This document shows, piece after piece, positions 1-7,843 of a DNA stretch of 64,000 nt. Position numbers and translations under genes: made by a program. Numbering within the stretch: position 1 is the first letter of the stretch; each line of letters begins with the position of its first letter. Under the pieces are notes generated by a model that saw nothing but the letters and a program-made list of their open reading frames with translations, was not told the origin of the DNA and ran no database searches. This stretch comes from DASZTV01 sp035550655 (GTDB lineage: Bacteria; Actinomycetota; Actinomycetes; JAFAQI01), in assembly GCA_035550655.1 (NCBI GenBank), contig DASZOU010000004.1, positions 372,001-436,000 on the forward strand, written 5' to 3'.

Positions 1-77
1 CACCGGACCCGTCCGACCAGGGCCCTGAGCACGTCTACGTGCTGACCCGCCCATAGCGGGCAGGTACGGTCTGCGCC

Positions 78-255
78 GTGGCGACCGCGGACGACGTTCG
101 GGCCATCGCGATCGGGCTCCGCACGTTGTCGAGATCGAGAGCGACGGGTTCGACTTCCGAGTCGGCAACAAGGGCTTCATCTGGTCCTATCCGGAACGGC
201 GGCCGGGCCGGCCACGGGTGATCCGGTCGGCGAGCTTGACGAAGAAGGCGTTATG
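78..255 (+). pseudogene. YjbR/MmcQ-like protein remnant (frameshifted, truncated)
   Basis: A GTG at 78 opens a frame whose first codons read VATADDVRAIAIGL, like the N-terminus of the small MmcQ/YjbR (DNA-binding-like) fold. Conserved-looking continuation (HVVEIESDGFDF, then GNKGFIWSYPER) is found only in another frame from 122, so one base seems to have been lost around 117-122. That second frame stops at 253-255 after about 59 residues in total, roughly half the usual family length. The codons around the join are otherwise intact, which suggests recent decay or a sequencing error. The family assignment is by eye. Confidence 0.5.
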
Positions 256-283
256 AGGGCCTGAAAGCGCCTTTTTCGTCAAG
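235..283. repeat. Inverted repeat spanning the stop of the YjbR remnant
   Basis: Arms 235-250 (CTTGACGAAGAAGGCG) and 268-283 pair over 16 positions with one G-T wobble, leaving a 17-nt loop that holds the TGA stop at 253-255. No clean T-run follows the right arm. It could be a two-way terminator between the remnant and the convergent GNAT gene that ends at 311, or the end of a lost element. The rest of 1-310 holds no other gene that I can support. Confidence 0.5.
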
Positions 284-310
284 ATCAGCGAGTATTTCGG
301 GGCGCTCAGG

Positions 311-787
311 TCACGTGAGCGACTTGCGGAACCAGTGGGTGGCCTCGGCGTTGTCGTTGTACGCCGGGACCTCCTTCCAGCCCGCCGCTCGGTACAGCGC
401 GAGGGCTGACGTCAGCGTCTCGTTGGTGTCGAGCACGCCGGTCGTAGCGCCGAGCGCGACGGCCGCCGCCTCCAACGCCTCCAGCAGCGCCCACCCCGCC
501 CCGCGACCGCGCATCGACGGGCTGACCCACATCCGCTTCACCTCGGCAGTGTCAGGCGCCAGCAGCCGCACCGCGCCGCAACCGACGGCAACCCCGCGCT
601 CGTCACGAACGATGAGGAACGTCCCGCTCGGCGGATCGAAGTCCTCGTCCGTGACGGGCACTGCGCGGGTGGTGTCGTAGCCGAACGTCTTCTGGATCTC
701 GCCGATGTACGACGCGACGAGCGCACGCGCCTCCTCGGACCGCGCATCAGCGGCTTCGATGACCACAGGTGGCTTCTCGACGGTCAT
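311..787 (-). CDS. GNAT family N-acetyltransferase
   Basis: This 158-residue protein shows the GNAT fold signature: a strand AEVKRMWVSP at 81-90, followed directly by the acetyl-CoA pyrophosphate loop RGRGAG at 93-98 and the helix after it. A late strand with LYRAAGW near 132-138 is also typical. It would transfer an acetyl group from acetyl-CoA to an amine, but the substrate cannot be read from the sequence. It is transcribed away from dapD, which lies 55 bp upstream on the same strand, so co-transcription is possible. ATG at 785-787. Confidence 0.85.
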   Translation of the reverse strand: MTVEKPPVVIEAADARSEEARALVASYIGEIQKTFGYDTTRAVPVTDEDFDPPSGTFLIVRDERGVAVGCGAVRLLAPDTAEVKRMWVSPSMRGRGAGWALLEALEAAAVALGATTGVLDTNETLTSALALYRAAGWKEVPAYNDNAEATHWFRKSLT

Positions 788-842
788 TGCCGTCTGACCG
801 TGCTAGGGCACCGCGCAATGGCTATCGCGGCGTCGCGCCGGC

Positions 843-1769
843 TCACTGCGCATGCAGTGCGGCGTTGAGGCCGCCCCACGTGCCACTCCGCGGTCGCGCT
901 TCGAGGGCTCCGGTCACGCTGTTCTGCCAGAACTGCATGTTGCTGATGCCCGCGAGCTCACGCGCCGCCACCACAGATCCGTCGGGCAGGGTGAGCTTCG
1001 ATCCCGCGGTGACGTAGCAGCCCGCGGCGACCACGCACTCGTCGCCCAGAGGGATGCCAATTCCGGAGTTCGCGCCGAGCAGGCACCGCTCGCCAAGCGA
1101 CACCACGACGTTGCCGCCCCCCGAGAGCGTGCCCATGATCGACGCCCCGCCGCCGACGTCGGTGCCGTCGCCGACGACGACACCGGCAGAGATGCGCCCC
1201 TCCACCATCGATGTCCCGAGAGTGCCGGCATTGAAGTTCACGAATCCCTCGTGCATGACCGTGGTGCCGGGCGCCAGATACGCGCCGAGGCGCACCCGGT
1301 CGGCATCGGCGATCCGTACGCCGCTCGGCACGACGTAGTCCGTCATGCGCGGGAACTTGTCGACGCCGTACACCTCGAGCCGCTCACCGGCCGCACGGGC
1401 GCGCGCCCGCACCGTGTCGGCGTCCTCCGCCGCCACCGGTCCGCGCGATGTCCACGCGACGTTCACCAGCAGGCCGAAGATGCCGTCCAGGTTGGCTTCG
1501 TGCGGGCGGATCAACCGGTGCGAGAGCAGCTGCAACCGCAGGTAGACGTCGGCCGTGTCGCGCGGGGCGGCTGCCAACGAGTCGATGGCGACGTCGATCG
1601 GCTCGACCTTCACCGCCCTGATCTCGTCAACCACCGGGTGGAGCGGTTCGGGGGGCTCGGCGGCTTCCCGGCCGAGCGTCGGGGACGGGAACCACGCCTC
1701 GAGCAGGCGGCCCGACCCGTCATAGGTCGCCAGCCCCCGCCCGCACGCCGGCTGTTCGGAAAACGCCAC
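843..1769 (-). CDS. dapD: 2,3,4,5-tetrahydropyridine-2,6-dicarboxylate N-succinyltransferase
   Basis: DapD succinylates tetrahydrodipicolinate with succinyl-CoA in the diaminopimelate/lysine pathway. The 308-residue protein matches the actinobacterial DapD type. It has an N-terminal domain ending in VYGVDKFPRMTDYVVP (133-148), then a left-handed beta-helix (about 150-265) with TTVMHEGFVN at 169-178 and SMVEGRISAG at 187-196; Glu190 aligns with the catalytic glutamate of the family as I recall it. The start is GTG at 1769 with AGGGTGAG upstream. It is divergent from dapE, the next-but-one pathway step, and probably shares its 98-bp control region. Confidence 0.95.
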   Translation of the reverse strand: MAFSEQPACGRGLATYDGSGRLLEAWFPSPTLGREAAEPPEPLHPVVDEIRAVKVEPIDVAIDSLAAAPRDTADVYLRLQLLSHRLIRPHEANLDGIFGLLVNVAWTSRGPVAAEDADTVRARARAAGERLEVYGVDKFPRMTDYVVPSGVRIADADRVRLGAYLAPGTTVMHEGFVNFNAGTLGTSMVEGRISAGVVVGDGTDVGGGASIMGTLSGGGNVVVSLGERCLLGANSGIGIPLGDECVVAAGCYVTAGSKLTLPDGSVVAARELAGISNMQFWQNSVTGALEARPRSGTWGGLNAALHAQ

Positions 1770-1867
1770 GGGCTCACCCTACGAGGCGTTCCCAACTGCT
1801 TTGTGAACCAGCCGATACATCTCAATGTCGGAGCCTGCTCGCTCGGGGAGGATCTACGGTGTAGGCC

Positions 1868-2929
1868 GTGATCGACCCCAACCTGTCCGGTGAGGCGCTG
1901 ACCGCCTCACTCGTCGACATCCCGTCTCCGTCAGGTGGCGAGACGCGCCTGGCCGACGAGGTCGAAGCGATCCTCCGCGCCGCGAGCCACCTGGAAGTGG
2001 AGCGCGACGGCGACGCGGTGATGGCGCGCACGGAGCAGGGTCGGCCGCAGCGGGTCGTGATTGCCGGCCACCTCGACACCGTCCCGGTCGCGGACAACCT
2101 GCCGAGCCGCCGTGACGGCGACAAGCTCTACGGCTGCGGCACCTCGGACATGAAAGCGGGGCTTGCGGTGATGCTGCGCCTCGCGACGTCGGTGACCGAC
2201 CCGCGCCACGATGTGACCTGGCTGTTCTACGACAACGAGGAGACCGACGCGGCGCACAACGGCCTCGGTCGGGTCTCCCGCAACGCGCCGCACTGGCTGC
2301 AGGCCGACCTCGCCGTCCTGATGGAACCGACCTCCAACCGCGTCGAAGCCGGCTGCCAGGGCACGCTCCGGGTGCTCGTCGTCGTCACGGGGCGACGCGC
2401 GCACTCCGCGCGCTCGTGGCTCGGCGACAACGCGATCCACGGGGCGGCGGAAGTGCTGTCGCGGCTCGCCGCATACCAGCCGCGAACGGTCGAGATCGAC
2501 GGGTGCGAGTACCGCGAAGGCCTCAACGCGGTGCGCATCGAGGGCGGGGTGTCGGGCAACGTCGTACCGGACCGTTGCACGATTGCGGTCAACCACCGCT
2601 TCGCTCCCGACCGCACCGAGGAGGAGGCACTCGCCCACGTTCAGGACGTGCTCGCGCCGTTCGAGTGCGTCTTGACCGACTCCGCGCCGGCCGCACCACC
2701 GCGATTGACCGAGCCCGCCGCGATGGACTTCCTGGCGGCCGTCGACGGATCGCCGCAGGCGAAGCTCGGCTGGACCGATGTCGCGCGGTTCGCCGGCCTC
2801 GGGATCCCGGCGCTGAACTTCGGTCCCGGTGACCCCAACCTCGCGCACACCCGGGAGGAGTACGTCGACCTGCCGCTCATCGCGGACTGCGAACGAGTGC
2901 TGCGGACCTACCTGGACGGTGCTGCGTGA
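1868..2929 (+). CDS. dapE: Succinyl-diaminopimelate desuccinylase
   Basis: This M20-family zinc peptidase removes succinate from N-succinyl-LL-diaminopimelate. At 353 residues it has the usual metal ligands in order: GHLDT (His68, Asp70), GTSDMKAG (Asp94), NEET (Glu124, Glu125), MEPT (Glu153) and a C-terminal AHTREE histidine near 329. A lid/dimerisation domain lies between about 165 and 280. It starts at GTG 1868. Its stop overlaps the GTG of the next gene by 4 bp, so the two are translationally coupled. Confidence 0.95.
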   Translation: MIDPNLSGEALTASLVDIPSPSGGETRLADEVEAILRAASHLEVERDGDAVMARTEQGRPQRVVIAGHLDTVPVADNLPSRRDGDKLYGCGTSDMKAGLAVMLRLATSVTDPRHDVTWLFYDNEETDAAHNGLGRVSRNAPHWLQADLAVLMEPTSNRVEAGCQGTLRVLVVVTGRRAHSARSWLGDNAIHGAAEVLSRLAAYQPRTVEIDGCEYREGLNAVRIEGGVSGNVVPDRCTIAVNHRFAPDRTEEEALAHVQDVLAPFECVLTDSAPAAPPRLTEPAAMDFLAAVDGSPQAKLGWTDVARFAGLGIPALNFGPGDPNLAHTREEYVDLPLIADCERVLRTYLDGAA

Positions 2930-3726
2930 AGCCCCTCGACCCGGACCGGCTTCCCGACTCGCTCGCGCCCGAGAACCCACCGGAGGAGACGCCGCTGGAG
3001 AAGCAGCGCGGCCCGGTCGTGCTGCGGCGCGGGCAGGTGCAGAGCACGACCACCGACCAGCGCCTGCTCGACACGCGAGGCTCGTCGGACTGGGTCCACA
3101 CCGATCCGTGGCGAGTGCTGCGGATCCAGTCGGAGTTCGTCGAAGGCTTCGGCCTGCTCGCCGAGGTCCCCCGCGCGGTCAGCGTGTTCGGCTCGGCCCG
3201 GACCTTGCCGGACTCGGAGGAGTACCACGCCGCCGAGCAGCTCGGCGCGGCGCTCGCGCGCGCCGGGTGGGCAGCGATCACGGGTGGCGGCCCGGGCGTG
3301 ATGGAGGCCGTCAACAAAGGCGCCACTCAGGCCGGCGGAGTGTCGATCGGGCTCGGCATCGAGCTGCCCTTCGAGCAGAAGCTCAACGACTGGGTCGACC
3401 TCGGCGTCAACTTCCGCTACTTCTTCGTGCGCAAGACGATGTTCGTGAAGTACGCGCAGGCGTTCGTCGTCCTTCCCGGCGGCTTCGGAACGATGGACGA
3501 GCTGTTCGAGGCGCTCACGCTCGTGCAGACCCGCAAGGTGACGTCGTTCCCGGTGATCCTGTACGGCTCGGCGTACTGGGGTGGCCTGCTCGACTGGCTG
3601 CGAACGGTCATGCTGCCGCACGGCAAGATCAACGAGGTCGACCTCGACCTGATCCACGTCTGCGACGACATCGACGAGATCGTCGACATCATCCAGCGCA
3701 GCCAGTCGGAGCGCCCGACCTTCTAG
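2926..3726 (+). CDS. LOG family protein (cytokinin riboside 5'-monophosphate phosphoribohydrolase-like)
   Basis: The Rossmann fold carries both LOG signatures: GGGPGVMEA near residue 121 and PGGFGTMDE near 184-192. The family hydrolyses nucleoside 5'-monophosphates such as cytokinin ribotides to the free base. It is 266 residues, longer than plain LOG proteins because of an N-terminal extension of about 85 residues, typical of the actinobacterial TIGR00730 subgroup. It overlaps dapE by 4 bp. From memory, the same dapE-LOG neighbourhood occurs in mycobacteria. The stop overlaps that of the convergent MFS gene. Confidence 0.88.
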   Translation: MKPLDPDRLPDSLAPENPPEETPLEKQRGPVVLRRGQVQSTTTDQRLLDTRGSSDWVHTDPWRVLRIQSEFVEGFGLLAEVPRAVSVFGSARTLPDSEEYHAAEQLGAALARAGWAAITGGGPGVMEAVNKGATQAGGVSIGLGIELPFEQKLNDWVDLGVNFRYFFVRKTMFVKYAQAFVVLPGGFGTMDELFEALTLVQTRKVTSFPVILYGSAYWGGLLDWLRTVMLPHGKINEVDLDLIHVCDDIDEIVDIIQRSQSERPTF

Positions 3727-5126
3727 TCGCGCACCCGCCCGCGAGGGGTCATCCCGATTGCCGTCACGGCCGCCGAGGCGGTTGCCGCGGCGATCACCCA
3801 CCAGGCGTGCTGGAACGCCTGGTGCGTCGCGACGTAACCGACCGGGGCACCGAGGACCGCGACGAACATGCTGATGCCGAGCACCAGACCGATCTGCCGG
3901 CTCATCGACACGACGGCCGATCCGGTCGACGCCCGCGACGCCGGCAGGTCAGCAGTCGCGGCGCTCATTATGGTCGGGAACGCGAAGCCCACGCCGATCC
4001 CGCCGACGATCCAACCCGGCAGCGCGGCCGAGGCGTACGACGGGTGCGGCCCGACGGACTGCGAGACGATCAGCGTTCCCGCCGCGAACAGCAGGCAGCC
4101 GGTCGCCGCGAGCACCCCGGGAGACACCCGCTTCGCCAGCCGCTGCGCCACTGCGGCGAACACCGGCACCATCAGCGGCCCTGGCGCGATCGCCAGGCCG
4201 GTACGGATCGCGGAGTAGTGCCAGACCTCCTGCAACCACAACACGAGGCCGAGCAGGCCCGCGCCGAAGCCCACGTTGAACAGCACCGCGGTCGCGTTGG
4301 ACCAGGCGAACGCGCGCACCCGGAGCAGTGACAGCTCGATCACCGGCAACGCGTGACTGCCGGAGCGAAGCCAGAAGGCCGCCGTCGCCATGATGGCCAC
4401 GACGAAGGCGACGGCGTCAGCGGCAGAGGTCCAGCCCCAGTCGGGCCCTTTCACCAGCGCGAGCGCGAGGGCGCCGACGCCGACCGCGAGGTACGCCGAA
4501 CCGACGAGGTCGGGCACTCGCTCGACCGACGCGTCACGGGAGTCCGGCACCCATTGCCGCGCGGCAAGCCACCCTGCGACGCCGACCGGCAGGTTGACGA
4601 GGAAGACCCACCGCCAGTCCACCTGGACGAGCAGGCCGCCGACCGCCGGCCCGAACGCTGCGGCGAGGGCGCCAATCGCGGCCCAGATCCGGACCGCTTT
4701 GACCTTGTCCCGGTCGGGCGTGGCCGCGAGCAGCAGACCGAGGCTGGTCGGCGTCAGCGCGGCCGCACCCACCGCTTGCACCCCGCGGAAAGCCACCAGG
4801 CTCCACAGGTTCGGACTCGCCGCGCAGGCGGCACTCGCGAGGGTGAACAGTGCGAGGCCGGCGAGGAAGCCGGCCTTCCGTCCGTACCGGTCCGCAAGCC
4901 GGCCGAGCGGCACGAGCAGTGCGGCGTACAGCACGGCGTAGCCGTTGAGGATCCATGACAGGTTGCCCAACGACTCACCGCGGAAGTCGCTGCCGATCGC
5001 CGCGAACGCGACATTGACGATGAACAGGTCGAGGCTCGCCATGAACGCAGCCGCCGACAGCGTCGCGAGGACGACCCCGGAGCTGACGGACCTAGGCCGG
5101 GCCACCGCCACCGTTGCTGCCGTCAT
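3723..5126 (-). CDS. MFS transporter, DHA2-like drug exporter
   Basis: This 467-residue membrane protein of about 14 helices has the MFS motif GRLADRYGRKAG between helices 2 and 3 and a motif-C-like glycine-rich helix in the first half. I chose the ATG at 5126 because GGAGGG lies at the right distance upstream; longer frames would run into the divergent regulator. Two copies of an inverted repeat lie just upstream (5148-5164, 5190-5206), so the neighbouring HxlR protein probably controls it. Export of a toxic compound is the usual role. The substrate is unknown. Confidence 0.88.
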   Translation of the reverse strand: MTAATVAVARPRSVSSGVVLATLSAAAFMASLDLFIVNVAFAAIGSDFRGESLGNLSWILNGYAVLYAALLVPLGRLADRYGRKAGFLAGLALFTLASAACAASPNLWSLVAFRGVQAVGAAALTPTSLGLLLAATPDRDKVKAVRIWAAIGALAAAFGPAVGGLLVQVDWRWVFLVNLPVGVAGWLAARQWVPDSRDASVERVPDLVGSAYLAVGVGALALALVKGPDWGWTSAADAVAFVVAIMATAAFWLRSGSHALPVIELSLLRVRAFAWSNATAVLFNVGFGAGLLGLVLWLQEVWHYSAIRTGLAIAPGPLMVPVFAAVAQRLAKRVSPGVLAATGCLLFAAGTLIVSQSVGPHPSYASAALPGWIVGGIGVGFAFPTIMSAATADLPASRASTGSAVVSMSRQIGLVLGISMFVAVLGAPVGYVATHQAFQHAWWVIAAATASAAVTAIGMTPRGRVRD

Positions 5127-5147
5127 CGCGCCCTCCGGATGCCAGTT

Positions 5148-5164
5148 GGTTGGATTTTCCAACC
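5148..5164. promoter_or_regulatory. HxlR-type operator, copy 1
   Basis: GGTTGG-ATTTT-CCAACC is a 6-5-6 palindrome 22 bp upstream of the MFS start. The same half-sites recur at 5190-5206. The centres are 42 bp apart, about four helical turns, so two dimers would sit on one DNA face. Confidence 0.75.
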
Positions 5165-5189
5165 GATCAGACGTCACCGTAGAACACAA

Positions 5190-5206
5190 GGTTGGATTTG
5201 CCAACC
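5190..5206. promoter_or_regulatory. HxlR-type operator, copy 2, over the regulator's own promoter
   Basis: GGTTGG-ATTTG-CCAACC repeats copy 1 apart from one spacer base. A possible -35 (TTGGAT, 5192-5197) lies inside it, with a -10-like GAGAAT at 5215-5220 after 17 bp. Transcription would then start at or next to the GTG at 5227, giving a leaderless mRNA and negative autoregulation. The operator is directly visible; the promoter is inferred. Confidence 0.65.
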
Positions 5207-5226
5207 CACTATGCGAGAATGCCGGT

Positions 5227-5664
5227 GTGACTCCGGTAACAGCACCGCGCGAGTGCTCCGTTGCGGCAGCGCTCGACGTCATCGGCGAGAAATGGTCCCT
5301 CCTCGTCGTGCGCGAGCTGATCCTCGGCACCGACAAGTTCAACGAGATCGCAGCGAACACGGGCGCTCCGCGCGACATCCTCACGGCGCGGCTACGGCGC
5401 CTCGAGGAGCTAGGAGTGATCACTCGCGAGCAGTACTCGAAACGCCCGGTTCGCCACGCCTACGTCCTGACGAAGAAGGGGCGCGATCTGCGCCCCGTCG
5501 TGATGGCTCTCAAGCACTGGGGTGACACCCACGTCATGGGCCGCGTGATGCCGCCGGTGCTGGAGCACAGCTGTGGCGAGATCTTCCAGCCGGCGACGCA
5601 CTGCGCCGCGTGCGGGGAGAAGGCGGGCGGCGCATCACTGACCCGGGTGGACATCGCTTCGTAG
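5227..5664 (+). CDS. HxlR family transcriptional regulator
   Basis: This winged-helix regulator has 145 residues. It opens with CSVAAALDVIGEKWSLLVVRE (HxlR signature, about 9-29), followed by the recognition-helix region and the wing KRPVRHAYVLTKKG. The C-terminal part carries four cysteines (CGEIFQPATHCAACG), which could bind zinc or sense oxidants. I took GTG 5227 because it sits right after the putative promoter and gives a normal family length. It is divergent from an MFS exporter with twin operators between them, which fits local control of export. Confidence 0.9.
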   Translation: MTPVTAPRECSVAAALDVIGEKWSLLVVRELILGTDKFNEIAANTGAPRDILTARLRRLEELGVITREQYSKRPVRHAYVLTKKGRDLRPVVMALKHWGDTHVMGRVMPPVLEHSCGEIFQPATHCAACGEKAGGASLTRVDIAS

Positions 5665-5699
5665 CCCGCCGCGCTCAACGAGCGGGTTATGGTTCCGCC

Positions 5700-7130
5700 G
5701 TGTCGTCGCTGGACCTGCGGACCGTTGCTGACGATCTCTTCCTGCGCGCCGTGCAACGCCCCGCCCTTGTCGAGGCCGACGCCACTTGGACGTACGGCGA
5801 GCTCGCGGCAGCGGTACGGGCCGCCGCCGCTCGGCTGCGTGCAGCAGGCGTCGGGGTCGACGACCGCGTCTACGTCATCGCCGGTCCGGGGCGGCTCGCC
5901 CTCACCGCGGCGTTTGCCGCACTCCGTCTCGGTGCCACCCCCGCGCTGATCAACCCGCGCCTTACAACCGACGAGGTCGCCACCCTCGTCGACCTGGCGG
6001 GCAAGGGCGCCGCCGTCGTCGTCGAGCCGCAGTGCACGGACCGGGCCGAGGCCCTGCCGATGCCGGCAATCGGCATGGAGCTTCTCGAGTCGACCACCGG
6101 CGACGACCGCCCCGGCGACGGCGTCGCCGCCGACGGGCTGGTGCTGTTCACGAGCGGCACCACCGGGCTGCCCAAGCCCGTGCCGGTGCCGTGGCAGACA
6201 CTGACCGCACGGCTCGCGCCGTACGTCGAGGTGGCACAGCCGCAGATGCGGCTGCTGTGCGTGCCGCTGCACCATGTCGGCGGCCTGATCGGTTCCATGG
6301 TGTGCCTGCTCGGGGGTCACAGCCTGGCGGTGCAGAGCCGGTTCGATGCGGGTGAATGGCTACGCCTGATCGAGCAGCACCGCGTCGAGCTGACCTTCAT
6401 GGTTCCCACGATGCTCGCGCGCGTCGTCGATCATCCCGACCTCGCGACCACCGACCTGTCGAGCCTGCAGATGATCACGTACGGCGCGAGCCCGATGTCC
6501 GGCGAGCTCGTGGAGCGGCTGACCGCCGCGATGCCGCATGTGGGGCTGGTCAACACCTTCGGTCAGACCGAGACGCTCGGCGGCATAACTTTCACCACCC
6601 CGGAAGATGCGCACGATCCGGTGCACCGCGAGTCGGTCGGCCGCCTCGTTCCGGGTGTCGAGATCCGCATCGTCACGCCCGGCGGCGATGAAGAAGTCGA
6701 GCCCGGCCAGGTCGGCGAGCTGCTCGTCAAGTCCTCGCAGAACGTCGTCGACGGCTGGCTGCGCACCGGCGACCTGGTGAGGGTCGACGCTGACGGCTAC
6801 CTCTACCCGAACGGTCGGCTGTCGGACACCATCAACCGCGGCGGGGAGAAGTTCGGGCCGGTGGAAGTCGAGGCCGCCTTGCGCACGCATCCACTCGTCA
6901 CCGACTGCGCCGTCGCCGGCATCCCCGATCCGGAGATGAACGAAAGAGTCGGCGCGGTCGTGGTCAGCAGTGAGCCCGTCGACGCCGCCACGCTCCAGCA
7001 GTGGTGCGCGGAGCGGATCGCGAAGTACAAGACGCCGGAAATCATCGTGTTCGCCGACGAGGTCCCGCTGACGGACATGAGCAAAGTCGACCGGAAAGCG
7101 GTCGTCCGAATGGTGACTGGGGGCAACTGA
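5700..7130 (+). CDS. AMP-dependent acyl-CoA synthetase/ligase
   Basis: This ANL-superfamily enzyme (476 residues) activates a carboxylic acid as acyl-AMP and then acyl-CoA. The phosphate loop LFTSGTTGLPKP lies near 147-158, an aromatic/gate region YGASP follows, and GWLRTGDLVRVDADGYL near 351-367 holds the ribose-binding Asp. The C-terminal domain ends with MSKVDRKAV, whose lysine fits the adenylation lysine. The start is GTG 5700. The length resembles o-succinylbenzoate- or short/medium-acyl-CoA ligases, but nothing fixes the substrate. It is followed by a gene of unknown function after 1 bp. Confidence 0.82.
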   Translation: MSSLDLRTVADDLFLRAVQRPALVEADATWTYGELAAAVRAAAARLRAAGVGVDDRVYVIAGPGRLALTAAFAALRLGATPALINPRLTTDEVATLVDLAGKGAAVVVEPQCTDRAEALPMPAIGMELLESTTGDDRPGDGVAADGLVLFTSGTTGLPKPVPVPWQTLTARLAPYVEVAQPQMRLLCVPLHHVGGLIGSMVCLLGGHSLAVQSRFDAGEWLRLIEQHRVELTFMVPTMLARVVDHPDLATTDLSSLQMITYGASPMSGELVERLTAAMPHVGLVNTFGQTETLGGITFTTPEDAHDPVHRESVGRLVPGVEIRIVTPGGDEEVEPGQVGELLVKSSQNVVDGWLRTGDLVRVDADGYLYPNGRLSDTINRGGEKFGPVEVEAALRTHPLVTDCAVAGIPDPEMNERVGAVVVSSEPVDAATLQQWCAERIAKYKTPEIIVFADEVPLTDMSKVDRKAVVRMVTGGN

Positions 7131-7131
7131 C

Positions 7132-7833
7132 GTGCTGTACGTCCACGAGGTTCACGAGGTACGCGGCCGCGCCGAGGACGACTTCGAAGCAGCGCTTCGC
7201 GACGAGTGGATGCCGACGCTCGCCAAGGAGGACGACGCCCGGCTGCTGTGGTTCCTGCACTGGGTTCACGGCACCGGTCCGGCGTACAACATCGTGACGG
7301 TCACTGCGGTACGCGACGGCGCGGCCTGGCACCGGCTCGCCGAGCGGCTGCAGCGCGGTGATCTGCGCGACTGGCAGACGGAGCTCGACGCGATGCGTCA
7401 CGGCGTGACGTCGAACATCATGCTGCCGGTGCCGTGGTCACCCCTCCAGGACGTCGACTTCGCGACCGTGCCGACCACGCCGCAGGACCACGAGCCGGCG
7501 ATCTACATGGAGGACACCGGCTGGCCGCATGCATCACTCGTCGACTACACCGGTTTCTGGGGCAGCGGCTACTACGAGCCGATGGAGAAGCGCCCGAAGG
7601 ACCAGCGCCTGCTCGACATCGAGCTGTGCTTCCAGCCGGCATACGGCGCCGGCCGGCGCAAGGAGGCGGTGCTGTGGCAGAAGGTGCTCGACCACACCCT
7701 GCTGCTCAACCTGCTCACGAAGGAGACGCCGGCCGAGCTCAAGCAGCCCGGCATGTTCATGCACGAAGCGCTCAACTACCGCGACCAGTGGCGGAGCCGC
7801 CTGCTGCGGACGTCGCGTTGGTCGCCGCTCTGA
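7132..7833 (+). CDS. Uncharacterised protein, possibly tandem NIPSNAP/dimeric alpha-beta-barrel-like
   Basis: No family is recognised with confidence. The 233-residue soluble protein begins YVHEVHEVRGRAEDDFEAAL, which resembles the strand-helix opening of NIPSNAP or ABM-type dimeric alpha/beta barrels; a second half from about 120 could be another such unit. It has no signal peptide or membrane segment and is rich in Trp and His. Because it starts 1 bp after the acyl-CoA ligase stop it must be co-transcribed, and may act on or bind the same substrate. The fold is a guess from appearance. Confidence 0.7.
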   Translation: MLYVHEVHEVRGRAEDDFEAALRDEWMPTLAKEDDARLLWFLHWVHGTGPAYNIVTVTAVRDGAAWHRLAERLQRGDLRDWQTELDAMRHGVTSNIMLPVPWSPLQDVDFATVPTTPQDHEPAIYMEDTGWPHASLVDYTGFWGSGYYEPMEKRPKDQRLLDIELCFQPAYGAGRRKEAVLWQKVLDHTLLLNLLTKETPAELKQPGMFMHEALNYRDQWRSRLLRTSRWSPL

Positions 7834-7843
7834 GCAACCATCA

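Noticed and set aside
844..859. CACTGC-GCAT-GCAGTG hairpin at the end of dapD
   Set aside because: It is short, lies within the last codons and has no T-run; it may be chance in coding DNA.
852..1871. A 339-codon open frame opposite dapD
   Set aside because: It is the antisense of dapD, with the Arg/Ala/Gly/Asp-rich make-up typical of shadow frames in GC-rich DNA; dapD is certain.
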